From Olavius sp. associated proteobacterium Delta 1 (GTDB lineage: Bacteria > Desulfobacterota > Desulfobacteria > Desulfobacterales > JAFDCJ01): a stretch of 64,000 nucleotides of DNA. Each line of letters opens with the position of its first letter. Position 1 is the stretch's first letter. This document shows, one piece after another, positions 34,623-43,055 of this stretch. The stretch covers positions 17,585 through 81,584 of the forward strand of contig CACVKW010000830.1 of NCBI GenBank assembly GCA_902749685.1. Reading direction: 5' to 3'. A program made the position numbers and the translations under genes. The notes under the pieces are model-generated. The model was not told where the DNA came from and made no database searches. It saw nothing but the letters and a program-made list of their open reading frames with translations.

Positions 34623-35378
34623 ATGAAATCAAGTTGTTACAGTATTGCTAGATTTCTGATTTTGGTGGCGATCGCTACTGTGTTAGGCCCAGGCCTGGTT
34701 CAGTTTGCAACGGCGTCTCCGGTTGGTACTGAATATGAAGCTTATCTGGAGATACCGCTGCTTTTAGAACCCGGCTATAAATCTTATCTAGAGACCGCGG
34801 TTCTGTTTGACGGCAATCCGGCTATATTACCGGAATACGAGGGTCCTGCGCCTGGAGATGATCTTGATTCAGGCAAAGATATCTATATTGACGAAGACTA
34901 TTCTGAGAATGCTTCCAGCGGGCGGGAAAACATTTTAATTCAAATTTCCAGCGGAGACGGTACCTCACTGACACTGAACGATATCGATGGGGATGGGACT
35001 GCAGTTCTGGAGCTGGTGTTTAGCGGAACTTTTTGGGAGGACTCGTGGGCGGACGCGGATGCCGGCATAAGCAAGATCGATTTTGAAACTTCCCTTTTGT
35101 TTCCCGGGGAAACGGAATTCAATCCAGTAGACAGTGTCCAAAGCGAACCCCTAGGCGATGGCTCCCTCGACGATCCCCTGATTTTGGCCTTTGAAATTGA
35201 TGCCGGAGAACTGATCGGGTTCGATGGCCCTGGTATCGTAAATTTGTCAGACTTGAGGTTGGACATGACCTTCCAGCCCGTCCCAATTCCCGGCTCCTTG
35301 CTGCTGCTGATCTCCGGCCTGATCTGTATTTTATCAATTAAAAGGAAATCTTGCGGCGCCAACGGCAATCACGAATAG
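34623..35378 (+). CDS. Secreted protein with PEP-CTERM-like sorting tail
   Basis: 251 residues. Signal peptide at about 1-36. The mature part is acidic and beta-rich with no recognised domain. The C-terminus reads 'VPIPGSLLLLISGLICILSIKRKS': a VPxPG-type motif, one hydrophobic helix and a basic tail, the layout of PEP-CTERM substrates of exosortases. The motif is PIPG rather than PEP, a known variant. A strong AAAGGAGGG site precedes the ATG. An exosortase lies 10 kb away but may be dedicated to another protein, so the processing enzyme is uncertain. It is probably a surface or extracellular-matrix protein. Confidence 0.75.
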   Translation: MKSSCYSIARFLILVAIATVLGPGLVQFATASPVGTEYEAYLEIPLLLEPGYKSYLETAVLFDGNPAILPEYEGPAPGDDLDSGKDIYIDEDYSENASSGRENILIQISSGDGTSLTLNDIDGDGTAVLELVFSGTFWEDSWADADAGISKIDFETSLLFPGETEFNPVDSVQSEPLGDGSLDDPLILAFEIDAGELIGFDGPGIVNLSDLRLDMTFQPVPIPGSLLLLISGLICILSIKRKSCGANGNHE

Positions 35379-35811
35379 CCGTTTTGGCGGCCGTCAACGT
35401 ATATTTGATACCGCTGCGGGATCGGTTGTCCCGATTTCCGAACAGGTTGCCTGGTAACTAGCGCGCTCGACCGCACTTTTATATACCACTTTCCTTCTTT
35501 TCATTGCACAAATCTTCCAAAGCGTGGGGCGGCTGATGGTTAAGCGCCAATGGTCGGCAGGTCCCATGTAATTATTCGTTCTCCTGGGCAGACGTCTTCG
35601 TTCATCTTCGCGCAACTTATCTTTGGAATATATCATCGCTGGCTTAAACAACCTATTTTCTTGACAGTCCTGTTGCTAAATATTATCAATAAACAATAGC
35701 TGTTATCTTTGATTCCGGTTCTCGACCGGTTCCATCTCAGTTGAAAAAAGCCTCATCATCCGCCTTTGGGGGCAGATCCTCAAAAGCGTGCGTCGCGTCT
35801 AGGAATATCGA
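35379..35811. other. Intergenic region upstream of the pqi operon
   Basis: 433 bases. One minus-strand open frame of 85 codons (35394-35651) is present but has no recognisable domain or ribosome binding site, and I do not call it. The operon promoter should lie in the AT-rich stretch around 35655-35715. No firm element was identified. Confidence 0.45.
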
Positions 35812-36414
35812 ATGGAAGCATTGATTGCCTGCCACGAATGCGATTTGGTTCACCGTGTCAAACCGTTGCCTAAAAAAGGGGTTGCCAATTGTATACGCTG
35901 TGGATCCGTGCTTTACCGCCATAAACCCAACAGCCTGGAGCGGACTTTGGCGCTTTCGCTGGCGGGTCTGGTGTTATTTGTGCTGGCCATCTCATTTCCG
36001 TTTCTGGCTTTAAAGATGGAATCTCAGCTTCATCAAACCAATCTGATCACGGGGATAAAGGTGCTCTACACCCAGGACATGCAGGGCCTTGCGGTCGTGG
36101 TGCTGCTCACCACCATCCTGGCGCCCCTGGCACAACTGCTGGGGATGCTTTATTTGCTGCTGCCCTTGCGGCACAATCGCGTCCCGCCCAAATTTGCGCC
36201 GATCTTTCGATTTGTGCGCGGTTTGCAACCCTGGAGCATGATGGAGGTCTTTATGCTGGGCATTCTGGTATCCGTTGTTAAGCTGGCTAAAATGGCCCAG
36301 ATTGTTCCGGGGATCGCCATTTTTTCATTTTTTGGACTGATCGTGGTGCTGGCCGCGGCCACTGTATCCCTGGATCCCCATGAAATCTGGCATAGATGGG
36401 AGAAGCTGCGATGA
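35812..36414 (+). CDS. PqiA-like membrane protein (first half-size copy)
   Basis: 200 residues, one PqiA domain instead of the two fused in E. coli PqiA. An N-terminal zinc-ribbon 'CHECDLVHRVKPLP...CIRCGS' (two CxxC pairs, residues 7-33) precedes four membrane segments, with the family motif 'HKPNSLERTLALSLAGLVL'. PqiA works with the MCE protein PqiB in lipid transport across the envelope. The stop overlaps the next start (ATGA). Confidence 0.9.
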   Translation: MEALIACHECDLVHRVKPLPKKGVANCIRCGSVLYRHKPNSLERTLALSLAGLVLFVLAISFPFLALKMESQLHQTNLITGIKVLYTQDMQGLAVVVLLTTILAPLAQLLGMLYLLLPLRHNRVPPKFAPIFRFVRGLQPWSMMEVFMLGILVSVVKLAKMAQIVPGIAIFSFFGLIVVLAAATVSLDPHEIWHRWEKLR

Positions 36415-37049
36415 AGCCGATTCCTTTCACCGCGCGCAATGCGTCGCAGATCAGTTGCCACAGCTGCCATCTGCTTTGCCGGATCAACTTCTCGAAAATC
36501 GGTAAATCTTTAGTCTGTCCGCGCTGTGGATCAACTTTGCATCAACGCAAGCCGAACAGCCTCAAGCGCACCTGGGCCCTGGTTCTGGCGGCAATCATTT
36601 TCTATATTCCCGCCAATCTGCTGCCCGTCACGGTAGTCATATCATTCGGTAAAGCCCAGGCTGATACGATCATGAGCGGTGTCATCTATTTTATTGCCAG
36701 CGGGATGTGGCCGATCGCCCTGGTCATTTTTGTTGCCAGTATTTTGGTGCCGATGTTGAAGCTGATCATTCTCACATTTTTGCTAATTACCGTGCAGCGC
36801 AAATCCGCCTGGCGGCCCAAAGACCGCACGCGGCTTTATCGCCTTACCGAGGCGGTCGGCCGCTGGTCCATGGTTGACATTTATGTGGTCACGATTCTGG
36901 TGGCACTAGTCAACTTAGGCAACCTGGCAACCATAAAGGCCGGACCGGGCGCGGGGTTTTTTGCCGCGGTGGTTGTGATTACCATGTTTGCCGCAATGAG
37001 TTTTGACCCCAGACTGATATGGGATGCAAAGGAGACCCTCGATGAGTGA
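36411..37049 (+). CDS. PqiA-like membrane protein (second half-size copy)
   Basis: 212 residues from the ATG at 36411, overlapping the first copy's stop. Zinc-ribbon 'SCHSCHLLCRINF...LVCPRCGS' and 'QRKPNSLKRTWALVLAAIIFYIPANLLPV' identify it as the second PqiA repeat. Together with the first copy it reconstitutes the two-repeat PqiA of enterobacteria as separate subunits. Its end overlaps the PqiB start by 8 bases, so all four pqi genes are tightly coupled. Confidence 0.9.
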   Translation: MKPIPFTARNASQISCHSCHLLCRINFSKIGKSLVCPRCGSTLHQRKPNSLKRTWALVLAAIIFYIPANLLPVTVVISFGKAQADTIMSGVIYFIASGMWPIALVIFVASILVPMLKLIILTFLLITVQRKSAWRPKDRTRLYRLTEAVGRWSMVDIYVVTILVALVNLGNLATIKAGPGAGFFAAVVVITMFAAMSFDPRLIWDAKETLDE

Positions 37050-38796
37050 AGAAAATGCCCGCAAAGAAGAGGTCCATGAGCTGCCCGATGCGGTCGTTTC
37101 AACCCGCAGACACCAGATTTCGATTGTATGGTTTGTTCCACTGGTGGCGCTCCTCATCGGAGGCTGGCTGGTTTATAAAACTTTATCGGAAAAAGGCCCG
37201 ATCATCACCATTGCATTCAAATCCGCCGAAGGGCTTGAAGCCGGCAAGACCAAGATCAAATACAAAGATGTGGAGCTCGGTCAGGTGACGGAAATCCGAC
37301 TCACGCCGGATCTTTCCCGGGTGCTGGTGACGGCCGAGCTGGTCAAAGAGGCGAAAGAATTTTTGTCGGCCAACACGCGATTTTGGGTCGTGCGGGCCCG
37401 GGTCGCGGCCGGCCAGATTTCCGGACTCGGCACGCTTTTTTCAGGGGCTTACATCGGACTGGATCCCGGCAAACCGGGATTGCCCGGGTCTCAATTTGTA
37501 GGAATGGAAATCCCGCCGGTGGTAACCACGGATTTGCCCGGCCGGCATTATAGACTGCATGCCTCACGCCTGGGATCTTTAGATATTGGTGCACCGGTTT
37601 ATTTTCGCCAAATCAAAGTGGGCCAGGTAGTTGGTTACAAACTCGAGGAAGACGGCGAGGCCGTATCTGTTAAAATCTTTATCAATGATCCGGTTGACAA
37701 ACAGGTTCACAAAAACACCCGCTTCTGGAATGCCAGTGGTCTGGATTTTGCGGTTGATGCCGGCGGCATCCGGGTCAATACTGAATCCCTTGTGACCATT
37801 CTGATCGGCGGAATTGCCTTCGATACACCGGCCAACCTGGAGCCGGGCGGTCCGGCGGAAGATGGCGATAACTTCAAGCTTTATGAATCGCGCGAGCGTA
37901 TTTTCGATAAAACATACACCGAAAAAAGCCGCTGGTTATTATATTTTGAAGGTTCGGTCAGGGGGCTGACGGTGGGATCACCGGTCGAATTTCGTGGGAT
38001 TCCCGTCGGTCAGGTGCTGGATATCAACATGGAGTATGATGCCGCGAAGAAGGTTTTTCTGATCCCGGTTCTGATTGAAATAGAGCAGGAGCGGATCAAA
38101 GTCATCGGCGAAATGAACGAGACCGATCGCAAAGAGCAAAATGATTACCTCGTGGCGCAGGGAATGCGGGCCCAGCTCAAAACCGGCAGCCTGATTACCG
38201 GGCAACTGTATGTCGATCTGGATTTTCATCCGAATGCAGAGCCGGCGCAAATAGTCTGGGAGGGCCGCTATCCGCAGATGCCGACGGTGCCGACTTCCAT
38301 GGAAGAAATTACAACCAGTTTGACCCATCTTTTGAAAAAACTTGAAAAACTGCCCATCGAACAAATCGGCAACGATTTACGGGATACGGTCCAGGGCGCC
38401 AAGCGCCTGGTCAATTCAGCCGAACTGCAGGAAGCCATCGCAGCCTTAAACCAAACGCTGACTCAGGTGCAGCAATTTACCGCAACCTTGAGCAAGGTGA
38501 TTACCCCCGCACTGAGATCCACGGTTGCCAACTTGAATACGACGCTTCAGCATACCCAAAAACTTGCCCAGAATTTTGATCGGACGGTTGTGCCGGAATT
38601 AAACACCACCCTGAAAGAAGCTCAGTCCACATTGAATACCATTAAGGGCTCGGTCAGCAAAGATTCGCCGCTGTACTACGAACTGATGCGTGTATTTAAA
38701 GAGCTTAGCGGGGCTGCGCGTTCGATCCGCGTGATGGCTGATTATTTAGAGCGAAATCCGGATGCGCTGATTTACGGGAAAGGGAAAAGACGATGA
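37042..38796 (+). CDS. pqiB: PqiB-like MCE protein
   Basis: 584 residues from the ATG at 37042, preceded by AAAGGAG. One membrane helix (about 26-45) is followed by three MCE/MlaD domains (about 50-140, 160-230 and 285-390), each with the 'GLxxGxxVxxxGxxVGxV' type pattern. Examples are 'AEGLEAGKTKIKYKDVELGQV', 'GSLDIGAPVYFRQIKVGQV' and 'GLTVGSPVEFRGIPVGQV'. A long helical region (about 430-570) would form the needle-like tube. PqiB forms a periplasmic conduit that moves lipids between membranes. Confidence 0.93.
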   Translation: MSEENARKEEVHELPDAVVSTRRHQISIVWFVPLVALLIGGWLVYKTLSEKGPIITIAFKSAEGLEAGKTKIKYKDVELGQVTEIRLTPDLSRVLVTAELVKEAKEFLSANTRFWVVRARVAAGQISGLGTLFSGAYIGLDPGKPGLPGSQFVGMEIPPVVTTDLPGRHYRLHASRLGSLDIGAPVYFRQIKVGQVVGYKLEEDGEAVSVKIFINDPVDKQVHKNTRFWNASGLDFAVDAGGIRVNTESLVTILIGGIAFDTPANLEPGGPAEDGDNFKLYESRERIFDKTYTEKSRWLLYFEGSVRGLTVGSPVEFRGIPVGQVLDINMEYDAAKKVFLIPVLIEIEQERIKVIGEMNETDRKEQNDYLVAQGMRAQLKTGSLITGQLYVDLDFHPNAEPAQIVWEGRYPQMPTVPTSMEEITTSLTHLLKKLEKLPIEQIGNDLRDTVQGAKRLVNSAELQEAIAALNQTLTQVQQFTATLSKVITPALRSTVANLNTTLQHTQKLAQNFDRTVVPELNTTLKEAQSTLNTIKGSVSKDSPLYYELMRVFKELSGAARSIRVMADYLERNPDALIYGKGKRR

Positions 38797-39416
38797 TAAC
38801 CAATAGACACCCGCAAAACCTCGGCTTGATAATTTTTATAGGGCTGGTTTTCCTGGCCGGATGCCGCAGTGCCACCACGCCGGTGGAATTTTATACATTG
38901 GCGCCATTAACCTCTGTTTCAGAGGCGGATAAAATTGCCGGGTTAGGAGACAACATTGCTGTCGGCGTCGGACCGCTGCAGATTCCCAAAATTATTGACC
39001 GGCCGCAAATCGTCACCCGCATTGGTCCCAATAAAATCAATGTCGATGAATTTCATCGCTGGGCCGGTTCAGTTTATGAGGATTTTTTGAGGGCCGTGAC
39101 GATGAATCTTGCGGCCCTTTTGCAATCCAATCTGGTGGTGGCTTTCCCGTGGGAAGAGTACGTTGATCCGGATTACCGCGTTTATCTGGCGGTCCATCAA
39201 TTCGACGGCCGGCTGGGACAATATGCCCAATTGGACATCACCTGGACCATAACCGCCCGGGAAGCCCTGGAGATATTGTTCGTACGCAAGTCCTTGATCA
39301 GAGAGCCAGTCCAGGGGGATGATTATGATGCCTTTATTGCAGCCAAAAGCCGGATCCTGGCCAGGCTCAGTCGACAAATCGCCCAGGGAATCAAGGCGGC
39401 ACACGGCGGTCAGTAA
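38793..39416 (+). CDS. pqiC: PqiC-like outer-membrane lipoprotein (ABC-type transport auxiliary lipoprotein)
   Basis: 207 residues. Lipoprotein signal peptide ends at Cys24 ('VFLAGCRS'). The family pattern 'VEFYTLAPL' at the start and 'IAVGVGPLQIPKIIDRPQIVTRIGPNKINVDEFHRWAG' region (DUF330) are clear. PqiC is thought to dock the PqiB tube at the outer membrane. The ATG overlaps the pqiB stop (ATGA). Confidence 0.9.
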   Translation: MITNRHPQNLGLIIFIGLVFLAGCRSATTPVEFYTLAPLTSVSEADKIAGLGDNIAVGVGPLQIPKIIDRPQIVTRIGPNKINVDEFHRWAGSVYEDFLRAVTMNLAALLQSNLVVAFPWEEYVDPDYRVYLAVHQFDGRLGQYAQLDITWTITAREALEILFVRKSLIREPVQGDDYDAFIAAKSRILARLSRQIAQGIKAAHGGQ

Positions 39417-39498
39417 ACCCCTGAGCCCAATAGAGCGATAAACGCTTCCTCAGACGTGAATTGTTAAAGGATAGAGTTCACTGAAGTGGCGGATTGAG

Positions 39499-40551
39499 CT
39501 AAAGCCGCCCAAATTCTTCGACCGCTTCAATAAACGCAGCAATGTTTTCAAAGGGCGCAAAATCGATGTCGTAGGCCGGTGCCAACAGCAGGCCTTGTGG
39601 CCCTAAAGTTTTAATGCACCGCTTGACTTCGGACCGGATCTGATCCCGTGTCCCCCAGTCCCACAGACGTGCACTGCCAACGGCTCCCCACATGGCCAGA
39701 CGATCGCCGAATTCACGCTTGATGGCGGCACCATCCATGCAGTCCGGCTGGATTGGGTTGATGACATTCACACCGATATCCACCAGGTCGGGTACAAGCC
39801 GGGTGAAGTCGCCGTCGCAGTGATAGAAGATCAATAAATCCGGTGATTCCTCCCGCGCGATATTGATTACCCGGGCCAATCGACCTTTAAAATATTGGCG
39901 CCAGGTGGCCGGGCCGATCATCAAGCCGGTCGGCATGGCCACGTCATCATCCAGCAGCAGGATGTCGACACCGGCCCGGGCCAAAATGAGCGCGTTTTCA
40001 ATCAGCATCGATGTCAGCTGATCGAGCAGGTAGTCGGCCATGCCACGACGGTCCACCAGATCGGTCATGAAATTTTCGAAACCGCGCAGGCGCCAGGCGG
40101 CCTCAAACAGTTCACCGCCCAGGTGGGGCGGCGCACCGGCCACAGCAAATCCCTGAGCATGCAAACGCTGCACTTTTTGGCTGAGACCCGCGTGACGCGT
40201 TGGATTTGAGAGATCCGGGAAGACATATTTTACCAGATCCTTTAAGGAGCGGACGCTGGACAGCGGGCGAGCTGTTCCCCTTTGCGGGTGATATTGCCAT
40301 TCATGGTAGGTGCGAAGCTGGGCCGGATTTCCCACATGGATGTCCTCCGGCAGCGTGTCCAAATAGCGCCGAAAAGTATCCTGGTTGTCCGGCGGATCGA
40401 ACTCGGCGTAGCGGATGTCCAGATTGAAGTAATCCTCGGGCGCCGTCGGGGCAATGGCCTCCAGATCCTGGTCAAAAAACCCCAGGGCCTTTGGAATTCG
40501 ATCCGGTTTACGGCAAAGCAGCGCTTCTCTTACCCGTTCGCGTGAATTCAT
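39499..40551 (-). CDS. Uroporphyrinogen decarboxylase (URO-D) family protein
   Basis: 350 residues. 'MNSRERVREALLCRKPDRIPKALGFFDQDL' and 'LLDDDVAMPTGLMIGPATWRQYFK' are typical of the URO-D-like barrel family that includes corrinoid-linked methyltransferases, rather than true HemE. 'FYHCDGDF' and 'VINPIQPDCMDGAAIKREFGDRLAMWGAVGS' carry the His/Cys region that in relatives binds zinc for methyl transfer. A methyltransferase or demethylase role is likely but not proven. It is a single gene divergent from thioredoxin, with a MITE-like element in the gap. Confidence 0.85.
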   Translation of the reverse strand: MNSRERVREALLCRKPDRIPKALGFFDQDLEAIAPTAPEDYFNLDIRYAEFDPPDNQDTFRRYLDTLPEDIHVGNPAQLRTYHEWQYHPQRGTARPLSSVRSLKDLVKYVFPDLSNPTRHAGLSQKVQRLHAQGFAVAGAPPHLGGELFEAAWRLRGFENFMTDLVDRRGMADYLLDQLTSMLIENALILARAGVDILLLDDDVAMPTGLMIGPATWRQYFKGRLARVINIAREESPDLLIFYHCDGDFTRLVPDLVDIGVNVINPIQPDCMDGAAIKREFGDRLAMWGAVGSARLWDWGTRDQIRSEVKRCIKTLGPQGLLLAPAYDIDFAPFENIAAFIEAVEEFGRL

Positions 40552-40593
40552 CGAACCTCCTACCCAAGTGAATTAAAACCAATGGGGAGTTAA

Positions 40594-40689
40594 TACCTGA
40601 ATTTTGCATGCAAATAACGCTCAGTGAAGTTTACGGTCAAGTTACCGCAATAGACTTGCAGCGATGATTGTTACTCTAAAATTAAGGTA
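40594..40689 (-). mobile_element. MITE-like 96-bp element, copy 2
   Basis: It begins TACCTGAATTTT and ends AAAATTAAGGTA (one mismatch from a perfect inverted repeat). Its reverse complement aligns end to end with the element at 30600-30694. It lies between the URO-D-like gene and thioredoxin and has no coding capacity. Confidence 0.65.
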
Positions 40690-40778
40690 TCAGTTAACCC
40701 TTGAACTTTTACCCATTCGGTTATACGTTTCATTGCAGATGACATCAAGTAAGAAAAACGATGAAAGGAATTTACAAA

Positions 40779-41141
40779 ATGGCACAAAATCTATTGGAAA
40801 TTGACGACAGCAGCTTTGAAGCCCAGGTGCTGCAGGCGGATAAACCGGTCCTGGTCGATTTCTGGGCGCCCTGGTGTGGGCCCTGTAAAGGTATTGGTCT
40901 AATAGTTGATAAATTGGCCGAAAGTTACGGCGACCAGATCCTGTTTGTCAAATGCAACGCGGACGACAGTCAGCAATCGGCGGCCAAATATGGCATTAAA
41001 TCCATACCAACCCTGATGTTTTTCAAAGGCGGCAACGTATTCGATAAAATATCCGGCATGACCAATCAGGCCAAAATTGAGGAAGTGCTCAAAAAAATCC
41101 TGGCCGGCGAGCAAGGGGCGGCGCCGTTTATTGTTCAGTAA
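40779..41141 (+). CDS. trxA: Thioredoxin
   Basis: 120 residues from the ATG at 40779, with AAAGGA 8 bases upstream; an ATG at 40761 is possible but poorly spaced. 'VLVDFWAPWCGPCKGIG' holds the active-site WCGPC, followed by 'YGIKSIPTLMFFKGG' with the cis-Pro. Standard thiol-disulfide exchange in the cytoplasm; a likely reductant for Tpx. The C-terminal ~12 residues ('GEQGAAPFIVQ') are a short extra tail. Confidence 0.95.
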   Translation: MAQNLLEIDDSSFEAQVLQADKPVLVDFWAPWCGPCKGIGLIVDKLAESYGDQILFVKCNADDSQQSAAKYGIKSIPTLMFFKGGNVFDKISGMTNQAKIEEVLKKILAGEQGAAPFIVQ

Positions 41142-41234
41142 CCTAATTATCAACTCAAATTTATGGTTGTATGGGGAGCCTAAACGACTCACCCTGTTTA
41201 CTATGGCAGGCACGTTCTTAGCCGAGGTTTTCAA

Positions 41235-41930
41235 ATGATCGATAAAACCTGTTTGATAGAAAATATCCGCATACGATTTAAGGACGGGATGACCGTCATG
41301 GTCGGCGGGTTCGGAGTTCCCGGAACCCCTTTTACCCTAATCGATGCGCTGCTGGCAAATGGCGCTTGCGGACTGACCCTTATCAAAAATGAGGCCAACG
41401 AAGACCATATGGGGTTGTCCAAGCTGATCGAGGCCGGGCATGCCAATAAACTTATCACCTCGCATCTCGGGTTGAATGCCACGGTTATCGGCATGATGAA
41501 CCGCGCAGAAATTGAAGTGGAATTCTATCCGCAGGGGATTCTGGCCGAGAAAATCCGGGCCGGGGGTGCCGGACTCCACGGCATCCTGACCGATATCGGG
41601 ATCGACACCATTCTGGCGCAAAACAAAGAGCTGACAACAATCAACGGACAGCGGGTCATGATCGAGCCGGCTTTGCGGGCGGATGTGGCTCTGATTCATG
41701 CCGCCGCCGCCGATCCTTTCGGAAATCTGATCTATGAAAAAAGCGCCCGCAATTTCAATCCGGCGATGGCCACCGCCGCCGGGACCGTGATTGTCGAAAC
41801 CGAGAGGCTGGTGGCACTCGGAGAATTGGAGCCGGATATGATTCACACCCCCGGGGGCTTTGTCGACCATGTTGTGGTCTTGGACCAACTATCGGACGAA
41901 TACGGAATTCTGGAGCATCATGTCTTATAA
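41235..41930 (+). CDS. 3-oxoacid CoA-transferase, subunit A
   Basis: 231 residues, family I CoA-transferase alpha subunit. 'MVGGFGVPGTPFTLIDALL' near residue 21 and 'GLTLIKNEANEDH' are typical of succinyl-CoA:3-ketoacid/acetoacetate CoA-transferase A subunits. It moves CoA between acyl groups such as succinyl-CoA and acetoacetate. It overlaps subunit B by 11 bases. AacS in the same window also works on acetoacetate. Confidence 0.92.
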   Translation: MIDKTCLIENIRIRFKDGMTVMVGGFGVPGTPFTLIDALLANGACGLTLIKNEANEDHMGLSKLIEAGHANKLITSHLGLNATVIGMMNRAEIEVEFYPQGILAEKIRAGGAGLHGILTDIGIDTILAQNKELTTINGQRVMIEPALRADVALIHAAAADPFGNLIYEKSARNFNPAMATAAGTVIVETERLVALGELEPDMIHTPGGFVDHVVVLDQLSDEYGILEHHVL

Positions 41931-42570
41931 AGAAAAAATTGCCAAAAGAGCGGCCGCCGAAATTCAGGAGGGTCAGATCATCAACCTGGGGATCGGCATA
42001 CCCACATTGATTCCCAAATATCTGGCCGGTAAGAAGCAGGTCATCGTGCACTCCGAAAACGGGATTCTCGGTATGGGAAACCCCCGCAAACGCGGTTCGG
42101 AGGATCGCAACCTGATCGATGCCGGCGGCACCTATGTCACCATCGAAACCGGCGGTTGCTATTTTGACAGTGTGCTCTCTTTTTCTCTGGTTCGCGGCGG
42201 CCGGCTGGACCTGGCTGTCATCGGTGCGCTGCAGGTGTCGGCCGCGGGCGACCTGGCCAACTGGATCATCCCGGGCAAGTACGCCCCGGGAATCGGCGGG
42301 GGGATGGAACTGGCCCAGAAAGCCCGGCGCTTGATCATAACGACCACCCACACGACCCGGGAGGGAAAGCCTAAAATTCTTCAAAGTTGTGATTTGCCCC
42401 TCACCGCCAAGGGATGTGTAAATACCATCATCACCGAACTGGCGGTGATGGATGTCGTTGAAGGGGGCGTACTGCTGCGGGAAATCGCCGAAGAAACCGA
42501 ATTGGAGACCGTCATGGCTAAAACCGGTGCCACGGTCATGATACCGCAGGGGGATCTCCCCAGGTTCTAA
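41920..42570 (+). CDS. 3-oxoacid CoA-transferase, subunit B
   Basis: 216 residues from the ATG at 41920, inside the end of subunit A. 'INLGIGIPTLIPKYL' and 'VHSENGILGMGNPRK' are diagnostic; Glu46 in SENG is the catalytic residue that forms the glutamyl-CoA thioester. The two subunits together form the active enzyme. No further operon genes follow. Confidence 0.93.
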   Translation: MSYKEKIAKRAAAEIQEGQIINLGIGIPTLIPKYLAGKKQVIVHSENGILGMGNPRKRGSEDRNLIDAGGTYVTIETGGCYFDSVLSFSLVRGGRLDLAVIGALQVSAAGDLANWIIPGKYAPGIGGGMELAQKARRLIITTTHTTREGKPKILQSCDLPLTAKGCVNTIITELAVMDVVEGGVLLREIAEETELETVMAKTGATVMIPQGDLPRF

Positions 42571-43055
42571 TCCCTTCTTATCGCCATGGCAGTGGTGATT
42601 ATTCACTCCTCGATTGGTGTCAGCATCGGCTCCTTCGCATCCGCGCCTTGCCGGCCGGGCTGTTCACACCCCGAATTGAAAGCAGCTTCTTGTATTTATC
42701 CTGCATTTTTTTCGCAGCAATCTCCCGGGCACCATCACCTATTCGACCTCATTTTTAATCACGAAACAACTTTTGGCACCTCTTTTTGGGAATAGAAAGC
42801 GTATAAGATGTCCTGCTTTTGAGGAGCAGGGCAGCCAATGCTTTGCAATACCAAGCAGACGAAACTTTGCTCAAGTATACTCAAAAACAACCGATATAAT
42901 TTGGATCGAGTATCCTGGTGGTGTAACCGAGGCGTTCAGGTCAAAGATCAAAAACAACTAAGGATCCCAAAAAATAAATTGAGCCCGGCTACTGGGTAAT
43001 AAAAATCATTCCCATTCAAAACCCAGTAAACAGAAACCAGAAATCAGGAGCTATC
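42571..43055. other. Intergenic region upstream of the exosortase cluster
   Basis: 485 bases. Open frames of 62-69 codons occur but show no domain, no start signal and no bias. I see no repeat or hairpin worth naming. An AGGAG site at the right edge belongs to the VIT gene. Confidence 0.5.

Noticed and set aside
35394..35651. 85-codon minus-strand open frame between the PEP-CTERM gene and the pqi operon
   Set aside because: No domain, no ribosome binding site and low-complexity basic composition; left as unsupported.
39499..40551. Annotation as HemE (haem biosynthesis)
   Set aside because: Sequence features fit the wider URO-D/methyltransferase-like family, and no haem genes are nearby.
42586..42961. 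Two short plus-strand open frames in the gap before the VIT gene
   Set aside because: No start signals, no domain, and composition looks non-coding.
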